Below are positions 33,493 to 44,807 of a stretch of 64,000 bases of DNA, piece after piece. A model generated the notes under the pieces. That model did not search any database and was not told the origin of the DNA. It worked only from the letters and a program-made list of their open reading frames with translations. The first letter of the stretch is position 1. Every line of letters begins with the position of its first letter. The position numbers were made by a program, and so were the translations under genes. Origin of the DNA: Ehretia macrophylla (lineage: Eukaryota; Streptophyta; Magnoliopsida; Boraginales; Ehretiaceae); contig CM075773.1 in NCBI GenBank assembly GCA_037974665.1, forward strand, positions 26,133,853-26,197,852, given 5' to 3'.

Positions 33493-34053
33493 GTCATGTT
33501 GTGGGCACAAATACTTTATGTGTTGACCGTTCACAGTTCCAGACTAGAGAGATGGCACATTCAAAAGGCCCAATGGGTTTAACCACAACCCATCCGCTTC
33601 AACAACGCTGCATTCTCGCAATATGTGATATCGATGCGTTGTAGGGCCCTGTAATATCCAGCGAGTTAGGTTGTCGTCCTTTTAACAACTCACGACGTAC
33701 GATCCTGGATGAAAAAATAGAGCCAAAGAAGAAAAGTGACCCGAAACTGATGAAAACGTTTGATTTTGGGCTCTGAAAACAGGCGCAGCCGAGCAGGCTT
33801 GCTGCCCTCATCGTAGAGTTCTTGGCGAGCTTTCCAACAGTATGCTGTGCACCGCGTATCTCCTTACGAATCAAAAGTTATGGGCACCGGAGCGACGAAG
33901 ACCTGGTCACAAACACTACGCCCACGGTTTGCGGGCCCATCCTCTACGTGAAGTGAAGTTTTCTTGCCCAAGGTGCCATGGGATTCGGTAAAAGAAATGT
34001 GGTGGATAAAGTATCTTGGCAACCCTAACCTGGGTAAAAAAAATTGAAAAAGG

Positions 34054-34172
34054 GGGTGCAACACGAGGACTTTCCCAGGGGGTCACCCATCCTAGTACTA
34101 CTCTCGCCCAAGCACGCTTAACTTCTAAGTTCTGAAGGGATCTGGTGCTTTAGCATTGTTATGATCGCACCC
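34054..34172 (-). rRNA. 5S rRNA locus S48
   Basis: 119 bp (gactttccc). Box A and box C intact; ctaagttctgaagggatctggtgctttagcattg group with S12 and S35. Upstream has CATAAAGG and a perfect TGGGCC block. Confidence 0.89.
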
Positions 34173-34732
34173 GTCATGTTGCGTGCACAAATCCTTTATG
34201 TGTTAACGGTTCACAGTCCCACCCAGAGAGATGGCCCATTCAAAAGGCCCAATGGGCTTAACGACAACCCATCCGCTTCAACAATGCAGCATCCTCGCAA
34301 GACATGATATCCACGCGTTGTAGGTCCCTGTAATATCCCGCGAGTTAGGTTGTCGTCCTTTTAACAGCTCACGACGTACGATCTGGGAGTAAAAAATAGA
34401 GCAAAAGAAGAAAAGAGGCACGAAACTGATGAAAACGTTCTATTTAGGGCTCAAACAATTGGCGCAACTGAACAGGCTTGCTGCCCCCGTCATAGAGCTC
34501 TCGAAGAGCTTTTCAACGATATGCTATGCGTCGCTTAACTTCTTACGAATTAAAAGTTATGGGCACCGGTGCGACAGAGACCTGTTCACAAGCCCACGCC
34601 CTCGGTTTGCAGGCCCAGCCTCTACGTGAAGCGAAGTTGTCTTGCCCAAGGTGCCGTGGGATTCGGTACTAGAAATGCGGAGGATAAAATAACTTGGCAA
34701 CCCTAACCGCGGCAAAAAAAATTGAAAATGGG

Positions 34733-34850
34733 GGGTGCAACACGAGGACTTCCCGAGGGGTCACCAATCCTTGTACTACTCTTGCCCAAGCACGCTTAAC
34801 TTCGGAGTTCTGATAGGATCTTGTGCATTAGTGCTGGTATGATTGCACCC
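34733..34850 (-). rRNA. 5S rRNA locus S49
   Basis: ccgaggggtcaccaatccttgtac box C variant, box A intact, gataggatcttgtgc, 5' end gattgcaccc. Partner S13. Confidence 0.88.
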
Positions 34851-35411
34851 GTCATGTTGTGGGCACAAATCCTCTATGTGTTGACGGTTAACAGTCCCAG
34901 CCCAGAGAGATTGCCCATTCAAAAGGCCCAGTGTGCTTAACGACAACCCATCCACTTTTACAATGTAGCATCCTTGCAAGACGTGATATCGACAGGTTGT
35001 AGGGCCCTGTAATATCCCGCGAGTTAGGTTGTCGTCCTTTTAACAGCTCACGACGTACGATCCGGGATGAAAAAATAGAACAAAGGAAGAAAAGTGGCCC
35101 AAAACTGATGAAAACATTCAATTTTGAGATCCGGAAATAGACGCATCTGAGCAGGCTTGTTGCCCTTGTCGTTGAGCTCTCAGAGAGCTTTCCAATGGTA
35201 TGTTTTGCGCCGCGCAACTCCTTACGAATCAAAAGTTATGGGCACCCAAGCGATAGAGACCTAGTCGTAAGCCCTACGCCCTCGGTTTGCGCGCCCAGCC
35301 TCTACGTGAAGCGAAGTTGTCTTGCCCAAGGTGCCGTTGGATTCGGTAATAGAAATGTGGTGGATAAAGTATCTTGCCAACCCTAATCGGGGCAAAAAAA
35401 TTAAAAAGGGG

Positions 35412-35529
35412 GGTTGCAACACGAGGACTTCCCACTGAGTCACCCATCCTAGTACTACTCTCACCCAAGCACGCTTAACTTCGGAGTTCTGATGGGATCC
35501 GATGCATTAGTACTGGTATAATCGTACCC
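35412..35529 (-). rRNA. 5S rRNA locus S50
   Basis: ttgcaacacgagg, box C cactgagtc, ctctcaccc, box A intact, tagtactggtataatcgtaccc. Partners S14 and S37. Confidence 0.88.
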
Positions 35530-36089
35530 GTCATGTTGTAGGCACAAATCCTTTATATGTTGACCGTTCACTGTCCCAGCCCAGAAAGATGGCCCATTCA
35601 AAAGGCCCAATTGGCTTAACGACAACCCATCCACTTCAACAACGCAGCATTCTAGCAAGACGGGATATCGATGCATTGTAGGGCCCTCTAATGTCCCGCG
35701 AGTTTGGTTGTCGTCCTGTTAACAGCTCACGACGTAAGATCTGGGACGAAAAAACAGAGCAAAAGATGAAAAGTGGCACGAAACTGATGAAAATGTTCAA
35801 TTTTGTTCTCCAAAAATAGGTGCAACTGAGCAGGCTTTTTGCCCCGTCGTAGAACTCTCGGAGAGCTTTCCAACGGTATGCTGTGCACCGCGTACTCCTT
35901 ACGGATCAAAAGTTATGGGCACTGGAGCGACGAAGACCTGGTCATAAGCCCTACGCCCTTGGTTTGCGGGCCTAGCCTGTACGTGAAGCGAAGCTGTCTT
36001 GCCCACGGTGCCGTGGGATTCAGTAATAGAAATGTGGTGGATAACGTATCTTGGCAAACCTAACTGGGGCAAAAAAAATTGAAAAGGGG

Positions 36090-36207
36090 GGGTGCAACAC
36101 GAGGACTTCCCAGGGGGTCACCCGTCCTAGTACTACTCTCGCCCAAGCATGCTTAACTTCAGAGTTCTGATGGGATCCGATGCATTAGTGCTGGTATCAT
36201 CCCACCC
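36090..36207 (-). rRNA. 5S rRNA locus S51
   Basis: Box C differs only at cccgtcct; box A gcatgc; ttcagag; 5' end tatcatcccaccc. Partners S15 and S38. Confidence 0.89.
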
Positions 36208-36769
36208 GTCACGTTGTGGGCACAAATCTTTTTTTGTGTCGACGATTCACAGTCCTAGCCCCGAGAGATGGCCCATTCAAAATGCGCAATGGGGTTAACG
36301 ACAACCCATCTGCTTCAACAATGCAGTATCCACGCAAGACGTGATATTGACTCGTTTTAAAGCCCTCCAATGTCCCGCGAGTTAGGGTATCGTCCTATTA
36401 ACATCTCACGACGTACGATCTGGGACTCAAAAACAGAACAGAAGAAGAAAAGTGGCATGAAACTGATGAGAACGTTCAATTTTGTGCTCCAAAAACAGGT
36501 GCAGCTGTGCAGGCTTTTTGCCCCGTCGTAGAGCTCTCGAAGAGCTTTCCAACGGTATGCTGTGCGCCGCGTAACTCCTTACGAATCAAAAGTTATGGGC
36601 ACTGGAGCGGCAAAGACCTGATCACAAGCCCTACGCTCTCTGTTTGCATGCCCAGCCTCTATGTGAGGCGAAGTTGTCTTGCCCAAGTTGCCGTGGGATT
36701 CGGGAATAGAAATGTGGTGGATAAAGTATATTGGAAACCCTAACCGGATAAAAAAATATTGAAAACGGG

Positions 36770-36887
36770 GGGTGCAGCACGAGGACCTCCCAGGCGGTCA
36801 CCCATCTTAGTACTACTCTCGCCCAAGCACGTTTAACTTCGGAGTTCTGGTGGGATCCGATGCATTAGAGCTGGTATGATCGCACCC
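36770..36887 (-). rRNA. 5S rRNA locus S52 (type A)
   Basis: gcagcacgaggacctcccaggcggtc, catcttag, cacgttt, tctggtggg, tagagctgg. This unit shares the most private variants with the inverted segment holding S24. Confidence 0.89.
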
Positions 36888-37446
36888 GTCATGTTGTGGG
36901 CACAAATCCTTTATGTGTTGACCGTTCACAGCCCCAAGCTAGAGAGATGACCCATTCAAAAGCCCCAATGGGCTTAACGACAACTCATCCGCTTCAACAA
37001 CACAGCATCCTCGCAAGACGCGATATCGACATGTTGTATGGCCCTCTAATATCCTGCGAGTTAGGTTGTCGTCCTTTTAACAACTCACGACGTACGATCC
37101 TGGATGGCAAAAAGGAGCAAAAGAAGAAAAGTGGCCAGAAACTAATGAAAACATTCGATTTTGGGCTCCAAATATCAGCGCAGTTGAGCAAGTTTGCTAC
37201 CATCGTCGTGGAGCTCTCGGAGAGCTTTCCAACGGTATGCTGTGCACAGCGTAACTCCTTACGGATCAAAGGTTATGGGCACCGGAGCGACGAACACCTG
37301 GTCACAAGCCCTACGCCTACGGTTTGCGGGCCCAACCTCTACGTGAAGCGAAGTTGTATTGCCCAAGGTGCCATGGGATTCGGTATTAGAAATGTGGTGG
37401 ATAAAGTATCTTGGCAACCCTAACCGGGGCAAAAAAAATTGAAAAA

Positions 37447-37568
37447 GGGTATACAGCACGAGGACTTCCCAGGGGGTCACCCATCCTAATACTACTCTCG
37501 CCCAAGCACGCTTAACTTGGGAGTTTTTTAATGGGATCCGGTGTATTAGTGCTGGTATGTTCACACCC
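37447..37568 (-). rRNA. 5S rRNA locus S53 (type B, with insertion)
   Basis: 122 bp: the type B 3' excess plus a two-base expansion (gagttttttaatggg for gagttctaatggg on +) just 5' of box A in RNA terms. 5' end tgttcacaccc. The insertion is absent from S17 and S40. Confidence 0.84.
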
Positions 37569-38128
37569 GTCATGTTTTGGGCACAAATCCTTTATGCGTT
37601 GACGGTTCACAGTCCCAGCCCAAAGAGATGGCCTATTGAAAAGGCCCAATGGGCTTAACGACAACCCATCCGCTTCAACAATGCAGCATCCTACCAAGAC
37701 ATGATATCGACGCGTTGTAAGGACCGGTAATATCCGTCGAGTTAGGTTGTCGTCCTTTTAACAACTCACGACGTACGATCCGAGACGAAAAAAAAGAGCA
37801 AAAGAAGTAAAGTGACCCAAAACTGATGAAAATGTTCGATTTTGGTCTCCGAAAATAGTCGTAGCTGAGCAGGCATCCTACCCCCGTCGTACAGCTCTCG
37901 GAGAGCTTTCAAACGGTATGCTGTGTGCCGCGTAACTCCTTACGGATTAAAAGTTATGGGCACTGGAGTGACGGAGACCTGGTCACAAGCCCCATGCACT
38001 CGATTTCCAGGCCCAGCCTCTACGTGAAGCGAAGTTGTCTTGCCCAAGGTGCTGAGGGATTCGGTAAGAGAAATGTGGCGGATAAAGTATCTCTGCAACC
38101 TTCACCGGGGAAAAAAAAATGAAAAGGG

Positions 38129-38246
38129 GGGTGCAGCATGAGGACTTCCCACGGGGTCACCGATCCTAGTACTACTCTCGCCTAAGCATGCTTAACTTCG
38201 GAGTTCTATTGGGATCCGGTGCATTAGTGCTTGTACGATCGCACCC
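38129..38246 (-). rRNA. 5S rRNA locus S54 (type C)
   Basis: gcagcatgagg, cacggggtcaccgat, cgcctaagcatgc, ctattggg, gcttgtacgatcgcaccc. Partners S18 and S41; last gene of the third block copy. Confidence 0.87.
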
Positions 38247-38807
38247 GTCATGTTGTGGGCACAAATACTTTATGTGTTGACCGTTCACAGTTCCAGACCA
38301 GAGAGATGTCCCATTCAAAAGGCCCAATGGGTTTAACGACAAACCATCTGCTTCAACAACGCAGCATTCTCGCAAGACGTGATACTGACGCATTGTAGGG
38401 CCCTGTAATATCCAGCGAGTTAGGTTGTCGTTCTTTTAATAGCTCATGACGTACGATCCAGGACGAAAAAATAGAGCTAAAGAAGAAATGTGGACCAAAA
38501 CTGATTAAAACGTTTGATTTTGGACTCCGAAAATAGGCGCAGCGGAGTAGACTGGCTGCCCTCGTCGTAGAGTTCTTGGAGAGCTTTCCAACGGTATGTT
38601 GTGCACTGCGTAACTCCTTACGGATCAAAAGTTATGGGCACCGAGGCGACGAAGACCTGGTCACAAGACTTACGCCCTCGGTTTGCGTGCCCAACCTCTA
38701 CGTGAAGTGAAGTTGTCTTGCCCAAGGTGCCGAGGGATTCGATAATAGAAATGTAGTGGAAAATGTATCTTGGCAACCTTAACCGGGGCAAAAAAAATTG
38801 AAAAAGG

Positions 38808-38925
38808 GGGTGCAACACGGGGACTTCCCAGAGGGTCACCCATCCTAGTACTAGTCGCGCCTAAGCACTCTTAACTTCTGAGTTCAAATGGGATCCGGTG
38901 CTTTAGCGTTGGTATGATCGCACCC
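38808..38925 (-). rRNA. 5S rRNA locus S55
   Basis: acacggggacttcccagagggtc, ctagtcgcgcctaagcactctt, gttcaaatggg, gctttagcgttgg. Grouped with S25 and S58 by its 5' half. Confidence 0.86.
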
Positions 38926-39484
38926 GTCATGTTGCGTGCACAAATCCTTTATGTGTTGACGGTTCACAGTCCCACACAAAGAGTTGGCCCATTCAAAAGG
39001 CCCAATGGGCTTAACGACAACCCATCCGCTTCAACAATGCAGCATCCTCGCAAGACGTGGTATCCACGCGTTGTAGGGCCTTGTAATATCACGCGAGTTA
39101 GGTTGTCGTCCTTTTAACAGCTCACGACGTAGGATCCAGGACTAAAAATAGAGAAAAAGAAGAAAAGAGGCACGAAATTGATGAAAATGTTCTATTTTGG
39201 GCTCAAAAAATTGGCGCAACTGAACAGGCTTGCTGCCCTTGTCATAGAGCTCTCGAAGAGCTTTCCAACGGTATGCTGTGCGTCGCGTAACTTCTTACGA
39301 ATTAAAAGTTATGGGCACCAGAGAGACAGAGACCTGGTCACAAGCCCACGCACTCGGTTTGCAGGCCCAGCCTCTACGTGAAGCGAAGTTGTCTTGCCCA
39401 AGGTGCCGTGCGATTCGGTAATAGAAATGCGGTGGATAAAATAACTTGGCAACCCTAACCGGTGCAAAAAAATTTGAAAAGGGG

Positions 39485-39602
39485 GGGTGCAACACGAGGA
39501 CATCCAAGGGGGTCACCAATCCTTGTACTACTCTCGCCCAAGCATGCTTAACTTCGGAGTTCTGATAGGATCTGGTGTATTAGTGCTGGTATGATTGCAC
39601 CC
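39485..39602 (-). rRNA. 5S rRNA locus S56
   Basis: gacatccaagggggtcaccaatccttgtac, box A gcatgc, gataggatctggtgtatt, gattgcaccc. Group of S13, S49 and S59. Confidence 0.87.
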
Positions 39603-40164
39603 GTCATGTTGTTGGCACAAATCCTTTATGTGTTGATGGTTCACAGTCCCAGCCCAGTGTGATTTCCCATTCAAAAGGCCCAGTAGGCTTAACGACAACC
39701 TATTCGCTTTAACAATGTAACATCCTCGCAAGACGTGATATCGACAGGTTGTAGGGCCCTATAGTATCCCCTGAGTTAGGTTGTTGTCCTTTTAACAGCT
39801 CACGATGTACGATTCGGGATGAAAAAATAGAGCACAAGAAGAAAAAGTGGTCCGAAACTGATGAGAACATTCGATTTTGGGTTTCGAAAACAGGCGCAGC
39901 TGAGCAGGCTTGCTACTCCCGTCGTAGAGCTCTCGGAGGGCTTTCCAACGGTATGTTGTACGTCGCACAACTCCTTACGGATCAAAAGTTATGGGCACCG
40001 GAACGACGGAGACCTGGTCACAAGCCCCACGCCCTCGGTTTGCGCGCCCAGCCTCTACGTGAAGCGAAGTTGTCTTGCCCAAGGTGCCGTTGGATTCGGT
40101 AAGAGAAATGTGGTGGATAAAGTATCTCTGCAACCTTTACCAGGGAAAAAAAAATTGAAAATGG

Positions 40165-40282
40165 GGGTGCAACATGAGGACTTCCCACGGGGTCACCGAT
40201 CCTAGTACTACTCTCGCCCAAGCTCGCTTAACTTCGGAGTTCTAATGGGATTCGGTGCATTAGTGCTTGTACGATTGCACCC
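40165..40282 (-). rRNA. 5S rRNA locus S57, upstream spacer cut by LTR
   Basis: acatgagg, cacggggtcaccgat, box A aagctcgc, gcttgtacgattgcaccc. The insertion begins 54 bp upstream of the gene start, keeping CATAAAG (-28) but separating the TGGGCC block. Confidence 0.89.
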
Positions 40283-40330
40283 GTCATGTTGTGGGCTCAA
40301 ATACTTTATGTGTTGACCGTTCACAGTTCC

Positions 40331-40335
40331 AGACC
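40331..40335. other. target-site duplication, left (agacc)
   Basis: Five bases before the LTR terminus TGTCACG; the right flank is agccc, a 4 of 5 match. Confidence 0.5.
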
Positions 40336-42290
40336 TGTCACGCCCCAACCCGACCTATAAAAGTTAAACTAGGGTGTGATCTAAACATTCAAGTCCTTTC
40401 ACATTCTTAATCATTCTAGGAAGTTTACACTTAACATTTTATTCTAGACTCCAAAATTTTTCGAAAATCCGGCAGCATAACGGCTGTAATTGGGCTCTTT
40501 GTTTTGACCTAAATTTTCTAACAGCCTCAAACTTTCAATTCAAGTTCATTCCCTACTAGAGTTTACTATTTTATCATCAATTGAATTGCTTATTGGTTAT
40601 TTCGACGTCCCGTTTGATTTATAACCTAGCATGATACTATGTCTCGTTTGTCCATTTATCCTCGTTTCAAAATGTACCTGTTGATCTTTGCTTATTAGCG
40701 AGTACCTGTTGAGATTGGATAAGTTCGTTTGCCTATTCCTTAGCTAAGCATCATAACCTATGATAGATACTAGTGATAATAAAAGCAAAATGATCATAGT
40801 ATGTCTAGTATCAGTCTACTTAATATAAGTACAAACCAAAATTAGACCCCAAATTACAACGGGGGTCTTTTACATTAGCAACAACAAGCAACATAAGATA
40901 AATGGTCTTCAAGCAGCACAAAATACACAAGTAGTCACGTTCAAGCAAAACAACAATAACAGGCAATCACTCCTGGGGTTCACCATTAGGTACATTGAGC
41001 TCGGGTTCCTGTACCTGTTCTTCTTCACCTGAAATGAGAAAAGAGGGTGAGTCCTTATGAACTCAGCGAGGGGGAACGAGAAATAAGTTTTTGAAACTCA
41101 TTTTCCGGTTAAACTTATGAAACCCCTTTCTCAAACATGAATACAACAGAAATACAAGTACAGAAATACAAGTACAGAACAGGATTACCGGTCTTTCCTC
41201 CCCGAGGTTCTCTAGGATCCAAGCGGGAGTACTTATACACATAATAAAAAGGATACGGTGAGCTTTTGCTCTCAGATCAGATCCAGGATCAGTTGTTGCG
41301 GCCGACTTCAAATCATTCCCTAAACACACCAGGTGGGTGTACTCCGGATGTACCCCAAGATTCTAGGACCCAACTCTCCGAGGAAGTCTAGCCCCCAAGC
41401 GAGAGAGGGAATGGGACCATGGTGGTCACGGTAACACCGGCAAGCCCGATGCCGCCCGGCGTACGTGATCGCTGCCATGCCAACAGGAAAGGTTGCAACC
41501 TTGTATGCAATGCACATTCATGACAGGTAATATATATCACCGAAGGAAGACAACAAAGTAGGTTGCCTCCGGACAGTCATAGGATTGCACATTGACAGAT
41601 AAACAAGCAGGACACGATAAGACAGGAAATTTCACTTGAAAGGCATATAGAGTTATATGGAAATTAAACGGGCAGCCATGTAACACATGTAAAACAGGCC
41701 ATATAACTCATTAAAAAGTCCATGCAATCAAGTGATAAGATTATTCAACATGCAATGATATCAACATGGGTTCGGATGTAAGAAAAGCTTAATTGTCAAC
41801 ATGCAATGGTCAAGATCACTTTTGAAGTTATAAAACATTTACGGGCAGCCCACTAAGCTTATGATTCCAACACAATATCCAATTGATCCACACCTATTAA
41901 AACTATCGAGTCATTAGGGTTCCCATTTCTTGCTTAATCAAGTGATTAAAACCCTAAGTCCACTCAAGATCACTATCAAGTCTTGCATCATTTAATTCAA
42001 CATCCTCAAGTGCTCACAACAGTCCACATAACATCCCAACACCACATTTCCACACAATTAGTGTCACAAGAGAGGTTACAACAATTTTCCAAGCACATGG
42101 CTAAATAAAACCTTTACTGCAATAGGCTGTTTTCTCACAATCAATAGGATAATCAAACAATCTCCAAATTCAGTAAATAAGATGTCAAATTAAAGATTAA
42201 GAAGTTAAATAAAATCAAAAACAAACCTTGCAACAATTGCAGTTCAGAATCATTAGTTATAGCCGAAACAGTGAGGTAGCACAAAACTGT

Positions 42291-42708
42291 CCAGATTTGT
42301 ACACTTTTCAGAAATTGACGTTTTTGAGGTCCTTGGAGTCAGTTTTAGCTTTGGTCCATTTCTAAAAAACTTGTCCAGAACTGAAAAATCTAGCAGTAAA
42401 CCAAATTTCACTCATTTTGGACAACATTTACTAAGTCAAATATGGTTCGTTCCACAAGGTCAGTGCATCTGCCAAAACCTGATTCATTTTTCCAGATTTC
42501 CAGATTTGGTCACATTTTAATGATTTGCCATTTTGAGGACCTTAGAGTCAAAATTAGCTTCGGCCTATTTCTGGGAAAAATGTTCAAAACTGTCCAAACT
42601 AGTCACCCACCAATTTTCAAGCATTTTCAACATCATTTGCTTAGCTAAACTTACCTCGAACAGACTGGTCAGAGAGCTGTCATCCATTTCGACTTCACCT
42701 AGCATCAT
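42291..42708 (-). repeat. two tandem 209-bp units inside the LTR
   Basis: Unit 1 (42291-42499) and unit 2 (42500-42708) share ccagattt, gacgttttgagg/gccattttgagg, gagtca, ttagct, gg(c)c(c)atttct, tgtcca and cattt..ctaa phrases in order. The same arrangement with the same 209-bp shift occurs in the second LTR (63708 and 63917), so it belongs to the family. Confidence 0.72.
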
Positions 42709-43173
42709 TTTCAAGCCAAGATCTTGCCATGCATGGTTGATTGAGCTTATGAACGACCATATAGCTCAAGTACAGAAGCAAATACACACATTTATGAGCA
42801 TGCATGTGAGTTTTTTAAGAGTTTTCAAAAGGTTTTCCCCCTCACCTTAGCAATCAACCACAAAGATGCACAATAACTTTTTGATGTTTCAAATCTCTTC
42901 TTCTTCTTACTTAGCCGAGATTCCAACTTGGTTTCTCTATTTTTCCTAGCTTAGTGATCAATCTCTTAGCACATGCATGAGGTTAGAACAAGAAGAAAAG
43001 AAATGGAAGCCAAGAAAACTCACCTAGGCCGAAAATGGTGACTCAAAATGCTTGCATGTGTGTTTCTTGCATCCTAGCTTGCTTGGGTGAGTTTCTTTGC
43101 TTGTGGTTTGTCTTGATGCACCATAGGATGATGAAGATGAGCTTAGAGGTGGAGAGAACTCAGCCAAAACCAA

Positions 43174-43244
43174 AATGGAGAGAGAGAGTGAGAGGGAGAG
43201 AGAGAAAATGTGAGGAAAGTGAGAGAAATGAGAGAAAAATGAGG
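43174..43244 (-). repeat. GA/CT-rich microsatellite-like tract in the LTR
   Basis: On + this is almost pure purine (agagagagtgagagggagagag...); on the element's sense strand it is CT-rich, about 300 bp downstream of the TATA candidate, the kind of pyrimidine-rich leader often seen in plant transcripts. The 128-codon frame through it (43035-43421) is compositional. Confidence 0.5.
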
Positions 43245-43536
43245 CTTTTGCAATTTTTTGAGCATGTGGTCAGCCTTGGGCTTCCAAATCTGAATTTTTG
43301 TGTCTTCAAGGTGGAATTTGAAATGTTAGCATGGGCCATGAGTGGTTTGGTCGAAAATGAGAGGAAATTGAGGTGGTTTTGGGCAATTTTTTATGCATTG
43401 ATAAGTGTTTTTGTGTCATGACTTGTCTAGAATCATTTTGAATTAAACATGATGCAAAAATCTGATTTTGTGTCATCTTTTGAATTGTTTTAACATGTGT
43501 GTAAGAGAATGTTGGGTATTTAGGGATTTTAGGTAG

Positions 43537-43546
43537 AATATAATAT
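43537..43546 (-). promoter_or_regulatory. candidate TATA box of the solo LTR
   Basis: TATATTATAT on the - strand lies between the ACGT minisatellite (upstream in sense) and the CT-rich tract (downstream). The arrangement suits an LTR promoter but the region is generally AT-rich. Confidence 0.35.
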
Positions 43547-43721
43547 AGGGTATGTTTAGAGGTTTGTGAGATTTTGTCTTGTAGTGAGTTTAAAATATAA
43601 TATTTAGGTGTTAGTGGATTTTGTAGAGATTTGAATTAGGATTATAATAATAGTTAGTGGATTGTGTAGGATTATTTTATTGTCTTGTGCTTTGTGTAGG
43701 ATTCTTTATTGATTAGCGTGG

Positions 43722-44165
43722 TGGCACGCTTTCCTAAGTCTAGGGCACGCACTACGAGACACACACAGAAATCAATACAGGGCACGAATCACGAGGTAGA
43801 CATGAACTACGAGGTAAGACACGGACTTCAAGACTAATGCACGCAATCGTAGGTAAATGCACGTAAACCAATGCAAGGCACGTAATTCAATGTAATACAC
43901 GCAAATCGAGGTACGACTCTTAAACCTAGGTTAAGGTACGCAGTTCAAGGTTATGGCACACGAAACGAGGTAACGCACGTACATCGAGGTCATGGCACGT
44001 ATTTCTAGGTACCGTACGTGAGTCAGGGATTAGGGCACACTATTCTAGGTCAAGGCACGTATGACGAGGTATGCACGAAAACCAAGACAGGACACGTAAT
44101 CCAAGGTCGGTCATATAATTAGGGGTCTATGGCACGCAAATCAAGGTAACACACGTTATTCGGGG
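43722..44165 (-). repeat. degenerate about 20-bp minisatellite with ACGT cores, LTR U3
   Basis: About 20 imperfect repeats of a motif near gcacgtanntcgaggtnang on + occupy the first 450 bp of the LTR in sense direction. At least eight carry an ACGT core (cacgta or tacgtg), the core bound by plant bZIP and bHLH factors; others carry cacgca. It sits upstream of the TATA candidate where enhancers would lie. Confidence 0.65.
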
Positions 44166-44177
44166 TCGGGCCTCACA

Positions 44178-44182
44178 AGCCC
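44178..44182. other. target-site duplication, right (agccc)
   Basis: Follows the LTR terminus cctcaca. Matches the left agacc at four of five positions. Because the two flanks also look like different spacer subtypes, the mismatch may be age or later exchange. Confidence 0.5.
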
Positions 44183-44689
44183 CGAGAGATGACCTATTCA
44201 AAAGGCACAATTGGCTTAACGACAACCCATTCGCTTCAACAACGCAGTATTCTCACAAGTCGTGATATCGACGCGTTGTAGGGCCTTATATTATCAAGCG
44301 AGTTAAGTTGTCGTCCTTTTTGCGGCTCACGACGTACAATCCGGGATGAAAAAATAGTGCAAAAGAAGAAAAGTGTCCCAAAATTGATTAAAACGTTCGA
44401 TTTTGGGCCCCAAAAATTGGCGCAGTCGAGCAGGCTTGCTGCCCACGTCGTAGAGCTCTTGGAGCGCTTTCCGACGGAATGCTGTGCGCCGCGTAACTCC
44501 TTACGGATCAAAACTTATGGGCACCGGAGCGACAGAGACTTGGTCCCAAGCCCCACACCCTCGGTTTGCTGGCCCAGCCTCTGTGTGAAGCGAAGTTGTC
44601 TTGTCCACGGTACCGTGGGATTCGGTAATAGAAATGTGGTGGATAAAGTATCTTGGCAACCCTAACCGGGGCAAAAATATTGAAAAAGG

Positions 44690-44807
44690 GGGTGCAACAC
44701 GAGGACTTCCCAGGGGGTCACCCATCATAGTACTACTCTCGCCCAAGCACGCTTAACTTCTGAGTTCTGATGGGATCCGGTGCTTTAGCGTTGGAATGAT
44801 CGCACCT
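44690..44807 (-). rRNA. 5S rRNA locus S58
   Basis: Box A intact; catcatag; gctttagcgttggaatgatcgcacct. Short T5 run. Closest to S55. First locus after the LTR insertion. Confidence 0.89.

Larger units (their letters stand above)
33375..38246 (-). repeat. higher-order block Q3 (S47-S54)
   Basis: Third copy, 8,820-8,825 bp (13 units) from Q2 and 23,493-23,847 bp from Q1. After S54 the order diverges. Confidence 0.8.
3215..40335 (-). repeat. 5S rDNA tandem array, first segment (57 loci, S1-S57)
   Basis: Head-to-tail units with modal spacing 678-680 bp each contain a 118-bp 5S gene and about 560 bp of spacer. Exceptions to the spacing are explained by deletions (units at 5.06, 6.08, 12.80, 17.00 and 19.34 kb) and by an inverted segment at 18.06-18.52 kb. 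Spacers look roughly 85-90% alike by eye, and spacer variants recur in ordered blocks rather than at random. Confidence 0.95.
40336..44177 (-). mobile_element. probable solo LTR, 3842 bp, of a Ty3/gypsy-like family
   Basis: On the - strand it begins TGTGAGGCCCGACCCC (44177) and ends GGGTTGGGGCGTGACA (40336), with TG...CA ends, flanking 5-bp near-duplication and 5S spacer on both sides. No gag, pol or second LTR lies inside, so it is best read as a solo LTR left by LTR-LTR recombination. Orientation rests on similarity of the GGCGTGACA end and the ctcagcgaggg segment (41062) with the left element. Inside lie a minisatellite, an AT-rich candidate TATA (43537-43546), a GA-rich tract and a 209-bp duplication. 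A non-autonomous element with no recognised coding part is the alternative. Confidence 0.72.

Noticed and set aside
3289-40282. CRISPR-like regular spacing of a conserved 118-bp sequence
   Set aside because: The repeat is a 5S gene and the intervals are homologous spacers; this is rDNA, not CRISPR.
41320-41517. 65-codon frame also found at 62723-62932 with about 80% identical residues
   Set aside because: It lies in a well-conserved part of the LTR. Amino-acid similarity is no higher than expected from the DNA, so I do not call it a gene.
43035-43421. 128-codon frame rich in E, R and K
   Set aside because: It is the translation of a GA-rich low-complexity tract and has no counterpart that I can confirm.
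40336-44177. Complete retrotransposon rather than a solo LTR
   Set aside because: No gag or pol domain, no primer site and no second terminal repeat could be found between the ends.
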